Assembly: GCA_902803245.1 (NCBI GenBank)
Contig: CADCPJ010000301.1
Coordinates: 1 to 8,070, forward strand
Reading direction: 5' to 3'
Origin: an uncultured Lachnospiraceae bacterium
Lineage (GTDB): Bacteria > Bacillota > Clostridia > Lachnospirales > Lachnospiraceae
Length of the DNA stretch: 8,070 nucleotides
The notes beneath the pieces are model-generated. The model was not told where the DNA came from. It did no database searches and saw nothing but the letters and a program-made list of their open reading frames with translations. The position numbers and the translations under genes were made by a program. Positions 1-5,407 of the stretch are shown in pieces (position 1 is the first letter of the stretch; every line of letters starts with the position of its first letter).

Positions 1-17
1 CAGGATACAGGATACAG
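1..17. repeat. Short tandem repeat, CAGGATA unit
   Basis: Two perfect copies of CAGGATA are followed by CAG, the start of a third. The array is cut by the window edge, so its full length is unknown. It lies in non-coding DNA upstream of the ireB operon. No function is evident. Confidence 0.6.
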
Positions 18-22
18 TGACT

Positions 23-46
23 GACAAGTTTTTTTGACCACTTGTC
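23..46. repeat. Inverted repeat overlapping the putative -35 of the ireB operon
   Basis: GACAAGT (23-29) and ACTTGTC (40-46) are perfect 7-base inverted arms separated by 10 bases that include six Ts. The right arm overlaps the candidate -35 hexamer at 42-47, so a regulator binding here could block RNA polymerase. Alternatively it is the hairpin of a terminator for an upstream gene, but the T tract lies in the loop and not after the stem, which argues against that. Confidence 0.5.
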
Positions 47-70
47 GAATGGGACCTGAGGATGTAAAAT
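42..70 (+). promoter_or_regulatory. Putative sigma-A promoter of the ireB operon
   Basis: TTGTCG (42-47) and TAAAAT (65-70) are separated by 17 bases. The -10 matches the TATAAT consensus at five of six positions and the -35 matches TTGACA at three of six. Transcription would start near 77 and leave a leader of about 150 nt before ireB. A better -35-like hexamer, TTGACC at 34-39, has no -10 at the right distance. The call is from sequence alone. Confidence 0.4.
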
Positions 71-81
71 ACACAGTGTAT
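69..81. promoter_or_regulatory. Perfect 13-bp palindrome at the putative transcription start
   Basis: ATACACAGTGTAT is a perfect palindrome around a central A at 75. It overlaps the end of the candidate -10 and the predicted start site, a classic repressor-operator position. TACA...TGTA half-sites are used by several winged-helix and TetR/GntR-like repressors, but I cannot assign a regulator. Confidence 0.4.
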
Positions 82-230
82 GTCTTTTTGCCCGGCTGGT
101 TTCAATAAGCGGGTTTACACAGGCAGTTCAGGCGGTACTTTTTGGAACCATTGGCCCCTTCCGGCGCCTGACGGCGGCCCGGAATCCCGGTCAGGCAGTA
201 AGAACCGGTGACTGATGAGGATAGAAGAAT
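82..230 (+). other. Leader region upstream of ireB with small inverted repeats, no gene seen
   Basis: This non-coding stretch contains CCTGAC (167-172) pairing with GTCAGG (190-195), with a smaller CCGG-aatc-CCGG hairpin (179-190) that would compete with it. No convincing ORF, known riboswitch fold or T-tract terminator was recognised. The ireB ribosome site is weak: GAGG at 217-220 lies ten bases before the ATG. Confidence 0.4.
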
Positions 231-500
231 ATGTCAGATAAGATTGGAAGCACACAGTTTTTCAGTGTGAAGAAGGAGCCGGAGATCCACGTGAAGGATG
301 TCATCAGGGTTGTCTATGAGGCGATGTCCGAGAAGGGATATAATCCGGTCAATCAGATCGTAGGCTATATTATGTCCGGCGACCCCACTTACATCACGAA
401 TCACAAGGGGGCGCGCAGCGTGATCATGAAGGTCGAGCGCGACGAGCTCGTTGAGGAGCTGCTCCGGGAATACATCCGGAACAAGGGCTGGCGTGACTGA
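231..500 (+). CDS. ireB: IreB family regulatory phosphoprotein (UPF0297)
   Basis: This 89-residue cytoplasmic protein has the typical length of the IreB/UPF0297 family (B. subtilis YrzL). The family signature is clear at residues 34-55, [13 protein letters not shown] followed by SGDPTYI, and [15 protein letters not shown] lies at 68-82. In Enterococcus faecalis, IreB is a small dimeric substrate of the PASTA Ser/Thr kinase IreK and negatively controls intrinsic cephalosporin resistance; phosphorylation is on N-terminal threonines. Here S7 and T8 occupy that N-terminal region, and T8 aligns with one of the reported sites, so phosphorylation there is an inference. It is the first gene of the operon and is followed by ruvX, the usual order in Firmicutes. 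No other Met lies near enough to compete as a start. Confidence 0.93.
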   Translation: MSDKIGSTQFFSVKKEPEIHVKDVIRVVYEAMSEKGYNPVNQIVGYIMSGDPTYITNHKGARSVIMKVERDELVEELLREYIRNKGWRD

Positions 501-506
501 CAGGAA

Positions 507-520
507 GGCCGCGGGCGGCC
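507..520. repeat. GC-only hairpin between ireB and ruvX
   Basis: GGCCGC (507-512) and GCGGCC (515-520) are perfect inverted arms around GG, giving a very stable 5-6 bp stem just after the ireB stop. No T tract follows, so it is not an intrinsic terminator. It could protect a processed 3' end or influence ruvX translation. Confidence 0.55.
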
Positions 521-564
521 CTGCGCCGTGCGGGGAAGCGAGGAGCTCTCAGCATGGCCGCGTG

Positions 565-981
565 ATGGGACTTGACTTCGGAGGGCGGACTGTCGGAGTC
601 GCCATAAGCGATCCCATGCGGATGACTGCCCGGGGGCTCGAGATTATACGCCGGAAGGACGAGACGCATCTTCGCGCGACCTTCCGCCGACTCCTTGAGA
701 TCAAGGAGGAATACGCCGTCTCGGAGATCGTGCTCGGCCTGCCTCTCAACATGGACGACTCCGTCGGAGAGAGGGCGGAAAAGACGCTTATGTTTCGGGA
801 CGAGCTGGTCCGGAAGCTGGGAATCCCCGTGCATATGATGGATGAGCGGCTGACGACGGTGGAGGCCGAAGAGGCGATGTCCATGGCGGGAGTGAAGCGC
901 TCCGAATTTAAGAACTATGTGGACCAGATCGCTGCGGCGATCATTCTTAAGGACTACCTGGATCAGTATGGAAACAATTGA
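565..981 (+). CDS. ruvX: RuvX/YqgF family putative Holliday-junction resolvase / pre-16S rRNA nuclease
   Basis: This protein of 138 residues (from ATG 565) has an RNase H-like fold. Motifs are GLDFGGRTVGVAISDP at residues 2-17 with catalytic D4, VLGLPLNMD at 56-64, DERLTT at 93-98, and VDQIAAAIIL at 119-128 with D120. The family is required for maturation of the 16S rRNA 5' end in E. coli, and resolvase activity has been proposed. The start is uncertain. Most homologues begin M-R-[IV]-x-G-L-D, and here the codons before MGLD read G-R-V, so the first strand looks clipped. In-frame alternatives are GTG 562 and GTG 493; the latter has AAGGG 5 nt upstream, overlaps the ireB stop, and gives 162 residues. 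A good AGGAG (541-545) instead sits 8 nt before an out-of-frame ATG at 554, which reads only M-A-A-stop. The gene overlaps the DUF1292 gene by 14 nt. Confidence 0.9.
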   Translation: MGLDFGGRTVGVAISDPMRMTARGLEIIRRKDETHLRATFRRLLEIKEEYAVSEIVLGLPLNMDDSVGERAEKTLMFRDELVRKLGIPVHMMDERLTTVEAEEAMSMAGVKRSEFKNYVDQIAAAIILKDYLDQYGNN

Positions 982-1225
982 GTTTTTGGCCGATGACGGC
1001 AGCAGGCACAAATTTTATGTAGAGGAGCAGACGCGCGTAAATGGCACGGACTACCTGCTCGTGACGGATACGGGCGAGGGCGACGCGAATGCTTTTATAT
1101 TTAAGGACGTCTCCGATCCGAGCTTAGAGGAGGCCGCATATGTTCCCGTTGAAGACGAGGAGGAGCTGCGCGCCCTGATGAGAGTCTTTGAGGAGATGCT
1201 TGACGACGCGGATCTTGAGCTGTAA
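968..1225 (+). CDS. DUF1292 family protein (YrzB-like)
   Basis: This acidic 85-residue protein belongs to the DUF1292 family, whose members lie beside ireB and ruvX in many Firmicutes. It begins METIEFLADDG, has the family's short beta-rich core (FYVEEQTRVNGTDYLLVTD at 17-35, FIFKD at 43-47) and ends in an acidic helix (VEDEEELRALMRVFEEM at 61-77). The biochemical role is not known. The start at ATG 968 was chosen because the family motif 'E-x-I-x-F/L-x-D-D-G' begins there; the upstream in-frame ATG at 917 would add a basic stretch that is only a shadow of ruvX. AAGGA at 949-953 lies 14 nt upstream, so translation is probably coupled to ruvX, whose last five codons it overlaps. No signal peptide or membrane segment is present. 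Confidence 0.85.
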   Translation: METIEFLADDGSRHKFYVEEQTRVNGTDYLLVTDTGEGDANAFIFKDVSDPSLEEAAYVPVEDEEELRALMRVFEEMLDDADLEL

Positions 1226-1261
1226 CGGAAACAGCGATTTCGATCCGCATTCATATATGGA

Positions 1262-1268
1262 AAGGAGG
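1262..1268 (+). promoter_or_regulatory. Ribosome binding site that fixes the TTG start of RNase J
   Basis: AAGGAGG, a full match to the anti-Shine-Dalgarno complement, lies five bases before TTG 1274. No ATG or GTG in that frame lies nearby, so the strong site decides the unusual start. Confidence 0.85.
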
Positions 1269-1273
1269 ACTTT

Positions 1274-2950
1274 TTGAAGGACTTACAAGTAAATAGAGAG
1301 AAGCTGAAGATCATTCCGCTCGGCGGACTTGAACAGATCGGAATGAACATGACTGCTTTTGAGTACGGGGACAGCATCGTCGTCGTTGACTGCGGCCTTG
1401 CTTTTCCGGAAGACGATATGCTGGGGATCGATTTTGTCATCCCGGATGTCACTTATCTGGTTGAAAACTACAGCAAGGTGAAGGGCCTCGTCGTAACCCA
1501 TGGACATGAGGACCACATCGGTGCGATTCCCTATGTCTTCAAGAAGCTGAATATCCCGATTTACACGACGCCGCTCACGATGACCCTGATCGAGAAGAAA
1601 CTCGAAGAGCACGAGATGCAAAAGAGCGTGAAGCGCAAGATCGTGAAATTCGGTCAATCGATCAATCTGGGCGATTTCCGGATTGAATTTATAAAGACAA
1701 ACCACTCCATCCAGGACGCCGCGGCGCTCGCCATCTATTCGCCGGCGGGCATCGTCGTCCACACCGGGGACTTCAAGGTGGACTACACGCCGGTCTTCGG
1801 GGACGCGATCGACCTGCAGCGCTTTGCGGAGATCGGCAAAAAGGGCGTCCTCGCCCTCCTGTGCGACAGCACGAACGCCGAGCGGCCGGGATTTACAATG
1901 TCCGAGCGGACGGTGGGCGCGACCTTCGAGCGCATCTTTTCCGAGCACTCGAAGAGGAGGCTCATCATCGCGACGTTCGCGTCCAACGTGGACCGCGTGC
2001 AGCAGATCATCAACTCCGCCGCGAAGTACGGGAGAAAGGTGTGCCTGGAGGGCCGCTCGATGGTCAACGTCATCGGGACGGCTGTGGAGATGGGGTATAT
2101 CGACGATTCGAGCCATACGATCATCGAGCTCGACGAACTGAAGAATTATCCGCCTGAGAAGACCGTCCTGATCACGACGGGGAGCCAGGGAGAATCCATG
2201 GCGGCGCTGTCCCGCATGGCGGCAAACATCCACAAGAAGATCAAGCTGATGTCCGGAGACGTGATCGTCTTCTCCTCTCATCCGATTCCCGGAAATGAGA
2301 AGGCCGTCTCCAATGTCATCAACGAGCTGGCCGACATCGGGGCGAAGGTCATCTTCCAGGACGCCCACGTGTCCGGCCACGCCTGCCAGGAGGAGATCAA
2401 GCTGATGTATGCCCTGCTCCGCCCGAAGTACGCCGTCCCGGTTCACGGCGAGCGGCGCCACCTTCTCGCGCACTCCCAGATCGCGGAATCCATCGGGATC
2501 CCGAAGGAGAACATCTGGATCCTGCACACCGGAGACGTTCTGGAGCTGTCTGAGGCCGGCTCGAGGATCATAGGAAAAGTGCAGACCGGAGGCATCCTGG
2601 TCGACGGCCTCGGCGTCGGGGATGTGGGCAACATCGTGATCAGGGACCGGCAGAGGCTTGCGGAAGACGGCATCATCATCGTTGTGATGACCCTCGAACA
2701 GCACAGCAACCGCCTGCTCGCCGGACCGGACCTGGTATCGAGGGGTTTCGTCTATGTGCGGGAGTCGGAGGACCTGATGGAAGAGGCCTCCCGCACGGTG
2801 AGGGACGCGGTTGACGAGTGCCTTGGCCGGAACGTGACGGACTGGTCCAGAATCAAGTCCGAAGTGAAGGATGAGCTCAGCGAATTCGTGTGGAAGCGGA
2901 CGCAGCGGAGACCTATGATCCTGCCTATTATAATGGAGGCTGCAGTATAA
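1274..2950 (+). CDS. rnj: Ribonuclease J
   Basis: This 558-residue metallo-beta-lactamase/beta-CASP ribonuclease has the usual RNase J length of about 555. The zinc site motif HGHEDH is at 76-81, with H144 (KTNHS), D166 (HTGDFK) and H391 (VHGER) as further ligands. The beta-CASP region includes CDSTNAERPGFTMSE (197-211), TTGSQGE (301-307) and HVSGHA (365-370), and a C-terminal domain follows to 558. RNase J has 5'-to-3' exonuclease and endonuclease activity and is central to mRNA turnover and rRNA maturation in Firmicutes. The start is TTG, translated as Met, with a near-perfect ribosome site. A 48-bp gap separates it from the DUF1292 gene, and only one base separates it from the ylbF-family gene. 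Whether it corresponds to J1 or J2 of Bacillus cannot be told from this window. Confidence 0.97.
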   Translation: MKDLQVNREKLKIIPLGGLEQIGMNMTAFEYGDSIVVVDCGLAFPEDDMLGIDFVIPDVTYLVENYSKVKGLVVTHGHEDHIGAIPYVFKKLNIPIYTTPLTMTLIEKKLEEHEMQKSVKRKIVKFGQSINLGDFRIEFIKTNHSIQDAAALAIYSPAGIVVHTGDFKVDYTPVFGDAIDLQRFAEIGKKGVLALLCDSTNAERPGFTMSERTVGATFERIFSEHSKRRLIIATFASNVDRVQQIINSAAKYGRKVCLEGRSMVNVIGTAVEMGYIDDSSHTIIELDELKNYPPEKTVLITTGSQGESMAALSRMAANIHKKIKLMSGDVIVFSSHPIPGNEKAVSNVINELADIGAKVIFQDAHVSGHACQEEIKLMYALLRPKYAVPVHGERRHLLAHSQIAESIGIPKENIWILHTGDVLELSEAGSRIIGKVQTGGILVDGLGVGDVGNIVIRDRQRLAEDGIIIVVMTLEQHSNRLLAGPDLVSRGFVYVRESEDLMEEASRTVRDAVDECLGRNVTDWSRIKSEVKDELSEFVWKRTQRRPMILPIIMEAAV

Positions 2951-2951
2951 G

Positions 2952-3293
2952 ATGGAACAGGTGGTGAGAGAAGCTGCCGACAGACTGATGGAATCCATAC
3001 ATGAGAGTGAGGTCTACCGGCGCTATCAGGAGATCGCCGAGAAGCTCAAAAAGGAACCGCAGGTCTTTGAGCGGATCCTGGATCTGAGGGCGAGAACCAT
3101 TGACGTCTATCACGGGAGCGAATCCGGGGACTTCCTCGAGAGATCGGACGAGCTGATTGAGGACTACGACGAGCTCCTGCGCCACCCCTATGTAAATGAA
3201 TTCCTCGAGACGGAGGAAGAACTTGTGAAAATGCTTCAGGAGCTTCACAACGAGCTCTTCTTAGGGGTGGACCTCTATCTTCCGAGCATGTGA
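2952..3293 (+). CDS. YlbF/YmcA family regulator (Com_YlbF)
   Basis: This 113-residue, highly charged, almost entirely helical protein matches the YlbF/YmcA family. Features are the helix VVREAADRLMESIHESEVYRR (split: VVREAADRLM at 4-13, ESEVYRRYQEIAEKL at 18-32), the phrase HPYVNEFLETEEEL at 77-90, and a C-terminal LHNELFLGVDLYLP. In B. subtilis, YlbF, YmcA and YaaT form a complex that binds RNase Y and is needed for maturation of polycistronic mRNAs, competence and biofilm formation. Its place one base after RNase J suggests a link to RNA processing, but that is inference. GGAGG at 2935-2939, inside the end of rnj, is the likely ribosome site, 12 nt from the ATG. No Cys cluster of the kind described for the Bacillus iron-sulfur complex is seen in this protein. 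Confidence 0.85.
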   Translation: MEQVVREAADRLMESIHESEVYRRYQEIAEKLKKEPQVFERILDLRARTIDVYHGSESGDFLERSDELIEDYDELLRHPYVNEFLETEEELVKMLQELHNELFLGVDLYLPSM

Positions 3294-3301
3294 GGGAAAA
3301 A

Positions 3302-3544
3302 GTGGGACAGAAAAAGAAAGACGACAAGGTATACCGCTATGTAATTCTTAGCGGGAGCGCGGTGATCCGCATCCTGCTGCTTGTGCTGGCCGTCGTCATT
3401 CTCATCGCGGCTTCGAGAACCGCATATCAAACAGGTTATTCGCTCTTTGCAAAGAGCGGGGAGGATGAGGCTTCCGGGGCCCGGACAGAGCTCTTTGAGC
3501 TGATTCATAAGCTGACGGCCAGAGGAAACGGCGATGATCACTGA
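3302..3544 (+). CDS. Small single-pass membrane protein, possible remnant of an MltG-like (YrrL) protein
   Basis: This protein of 80 residues (84 if started at GTG 3290) has a lysine-rich N-terminus (KKKDDK), one hydrophobic segment (AVIRILLLVLAVVILIA, about residues 20-36) and a short hydrophilic tail. The positive-inside rule predicts a signal anchor with the tail outside. After the membrane segment it reads TAYQTGYSLFAK, which resembles the 'AY-x-x-G-x-x-x-F' stretch of the small MltG-like proteins usually coded between ylbF and the methyltransferase in Lachnospiraceae. The LysM-like and catalytic parts of MltG are absent and the frame ends after about 40 further residues. Start: GAGGG at 3292-3296 lies 5 nt before GTG 3302, whereas GTG 3290 overlaps the ylbF-family stop and has no good site. 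The 3' end overlaps trmR by 11 nt. Family assignment is inferred mainly from position. Confidence 0.65.
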   Translation: MGQKKKDDKVYRYVILSGSAVIRILLLVLAVVILIAASRTAYQTGYSLFAKSGEDEASGARTELFELIHKLTARGNGDDH

Positions 3545-4178
3545 AGTTGGGGCAGAGCGGCTCGAGATCTTTCTGGAGACGCTTGACATGGAGATGCCGT
3601 CTGTACTTAAGGAGCTTGAGACGGAGGCCCTTGCGGACGCGGTTCCCGTGATCCGCAGGGACACGCAGAGATTCTTGAGGACTTTACTGGAAATGAAGAG
3701 GCCGGAGACGATCCTGGAAATCGGGACCGCCATCGGCTATTCTTCTGTTTTTTTCAGTATCTGCACGAAGGCCGGGATCACGACGATCGAAAACTATCCG
3801 AAGCGCATCTGCGCCGCCAGGGAACACTTCCGGAAGCTGGGGCTTCTGGAGCGGATCACGCTTCTTGAAGGAGATGCCGGGGACCTGCTCCCGGGGCTCA
3901 CTGGGCCTTATGATTTCATTTTTCTGGACGCCGCTCAGGGGCAGTATGTTCATTTTCTTCCGGAGCTCATGCGGCTTATGCCGCCCGGCGGGGTGCTTGT
4001 GACGGACAACGTCCTCATCGGAGGAGACCTTCTGGAATCCCGCTTCGCGGTGGAGAGAAGGAAGCGCACCATACACAGGCGAATGCGCGAATATCTGCGC
4101 GAAATTATGGAAAGGGAAGAGCTTGTCACGACGGTCATTCCGGTGGGTGACGGGCTCGCGGTGACAGTGAAGCGATGA
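3534..4178 (+). CDS. trmR: tRNA 5-hydroxyuridine methyltransferase-like O-methyltransferase (TrmR/YrrM family)
   Basis: This 214-residue class I SAM-dependent, metal-dependent O-methyltransferase has motif I EIGTAIGYSS at 62-71, an acidic residue at the end of strand 2 (E86, TIENYP), GDA at 113-115, FLDAAQGQY at 130-138 and TDNVL at 157-161. D132, D158 and N159 fit the metal-binding triad of the family. The closing PVGDGLAV (203-210) is also typical. In B. subtilis, TrmR (YrrM) methylates ho5U34 of tRNA to mo5U34 and is encoded next to the hydroxylase genes, as here; that context is the main reason for choosing TrmR over catechol-type methyltransferases. AGAGGA at 3521-3526 lies seven bases before the ATG. 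The start overlaps the preceding small gene by 11 nt, and the stop overlaps the next start in ATGA. Confidence 0.88.
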   Translation: MITEVGAERLEIFLETLDMEMPSVLKELETEALADAVPVIRRDTQRFLRTLLEMKRPETILEIGTAIGYSSVFFSICTKAGITTIENYPKRICAAREHFRKLGLLERITLLEGDAGDLLPGLTGPYDFIFLDAAQGQYVHFLPELMRLMPPGGVLVTDNVLIGGDLLESRFAVERRKRTIHRRMREYLREIMEREELVTTVIPVGDGLAVTVKR

Positions 4179-5407
4179 GACATCCGGAACTGCTGCTCCC
4201 GGCGGGGAGTCTGCCGGTGCTGAAGACGGCCGTTCTTTACGGAGCGGACGCGGTGTATATCGGCGGAGAGGTGATGAGCCTTCGGGCAAAGGCCAGGAAC
4301 TTTACTCCAGATGAGATGCGGGAGGGCATAGCATTTGCCCACGGGAGAGGAAAAAAGGTCTATGTCACGGCGAACATATACGCCCACAACGCGGATCTTG
4401 CCGAGGCGGAGACATATTTCCGCGAGCTGAAGGAGCTGTCCCCGGACGGGATCCTCGTCTCGGATCCGGGGCTCTTTGACCTGGCCTCCCGGATCTGTCC
4501 GGAGATCGACCTGCACATCAGCACACAGGCGAACACCACGAACTACGCCTCCGTGCTTTTTTGGAGGAGGCTCGGGGCAAAGCGGATCGTGACGGCGAGG
4601 GAGCTGTCGGTTCGCGAGCTCACGGAGCTGCGGCGGAATATCCCGGACGACATGGAGATCGAGTGTTTCGTCCACGGGGCGATGTGCATCTCCTATTCGG
4701 GAAGATGCCTGCTCAGCAATTACCTGGCGGGCAGGGACGCCAACCGCGGCGCGTGCACCCATCCCTGCCGCTGGAAATACGCGGTCATGGAAGAGACCCG
4801 GCCCGGTGAGTACATGCCCATAGAGGAAAATGAGCGGGGGACCTACATCTTTAATTCCAGGGACCTGTGCATGGTGGATCACCTCCCCGATCTCTACGAC
4901 GCGGGGGTCGACAGCTTCAAGGTGGAAGGCCGCATGAAGACTGCCCTCTACGTGGCGACGGCCGCCTCCGCCTACAGCCGCGCGATGCGCGACTTTGAGA
5001 CGGACCCCGCGCTCTATGAGAGAAATCTGGATTTCTACCGTGAGCTGATCTCAGAGGGGACTTACCGCCGCTTCACGACCGGCTTCTTCTACGGCCGGCC
5101 GGACGAGTCCGCCCTCATCTATGACAGCAACACCTATATCCGGAGCTATACATTCCTTGGGATTGTAGACGAGGTGGACGGGGACGGCCGGTGCTTATTT
5201 CTGCAGAAGAACAAGTTCTCCGTCGGCGAGGAGATCGAGATCATGAAGCCAGGCGGCAGAATCCTTCCGGCGGAAGTCCTCTCCATTCAAAATGGAGAGG
5301 GGATGGAAGTACTGTCCGCGCCGCACCCGCTTGAGCAGCTGTCCGTGAAGCTGAGCGCCGAGGCGGATCCCTTTGACCTGATCAGGAGGAAGGAGCCTTG
5401 TTCCTGA
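4175..5407 (+). CDS. trhP: U32 family tRNA uridine-34 hydroxylase (TrhP-like)
   Basis: This 410-residue member of peptidase family U32 starts with the typical PELLLPAGSL and GADAVYIGG. The U32 signature is at 163-181, running from ECFVHGAMC to GRCLLS. C171, C178, C194 or C198, and C232 are placed to hold the [4Fe-4S] cluster known in the TrhP/UbiU/UbiV/RlhA group. A small C-terminal domain (about 325-400) ends in DPFDLIRR. TrhP proteins use prephenate-dependent chemistry to make 5-hydroxyuridine at tRNA position 34, which TrmR then methylates. B. subtilis uses two paralogues (YrrN and YrrO) and E. coli one (YegQ); only one is visible here. The ATG overlaps the trmR stop, so the two are probably translationally coupled. 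The name peptidase is historical. The 3' end overlaps convergent dprA by 26 bp. Confidence 0.9.
   Translation: MRHPELLLPAGSLPVLKTAVLYGADAVYIGGEVMSLRAKARNFTPDEMREGIAFAHGRGKKVYVTANIYAHNADLAEAETYFRELKELSPDGILVSDPGLFDLASRICPEIDLHISTQANTTNYASVLFWRRLGAKRIVTARELSVRELTELRRNIPDDMEIECFVHGAMCISYSGRCLLSNYLAGRDANRGACTHPCRWKYAVMEETRPGEYMPIEENERGTYIFNSRDLCMVDHLPDLYDAGVDSFKVEGRMKTALYVATAASAYSRAMRDFETDPALYERNLDFYRELISEGTYRRFTTGFFYGRPDESALIYDSNTYIRSYTFLGIVDEVDGDGRCLFLQKNKFSVGEEIEIMKPGGRILPAEVLSIQNGEGMEVLSAPHPLEQLSVKLSAEADPFDLIRRKEPCS
5278..5300. repeat. Perfect 10-bp stem-loop inside the trhP coding region
   Basis: CCTCTCCATT (5278-5287) and AATGGAGAGG (5291-5300) are perfect inverted arms around the triplet CAA. 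The stem would form in the trhP mRNA over the codons of the C-terminal domain, about 105 bases before the stop. No T tract follows. A perfect 10-bp stem with a 3-nt loop is unusual in coding sequence and may slow ribosomes or act as an RNase entry or stop point. Confidence 0.6.

Noticed and set aside
91..113. CCCG...CGGG followed by TTT as an intrinsic terminator of an upstream gene
   Set aside because: The stem is only four base pairs with a loop of about 15 nt, and the T run is three bases.
451..564. Longer ruvX starting at ATG 451
   Set aside because: It would overlap ireB by 50 bp and add 38 residues unlike any RuvX N-terminus. GTG 493 remains possible and is discussed with ruvX.
1226..1273. 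A separate promoter for rnj in the 48-bp gap after the DUF1292 gene
   Set aside because: An AT-rich CATATATGG stretch is present, but no -35-like hexamer at a sensible distance was found, so read-through from upstream is the simpler view.
1283..2998. Open frame of 571 codons on the reverse strand across the whole of rnj
   Set aside because: It is antisense to a clear RNase J gene, resembles no family I recognise, and is rich in Arg, Asp, His and Val as expected for an antisense shadow in GC-rich DNA.
3950..4882. Open frame of 310 codons on the reverse strand across trmR and trhP
   Set aside because: It is antisense to two genes with intact motifs and has no recognisable domain.
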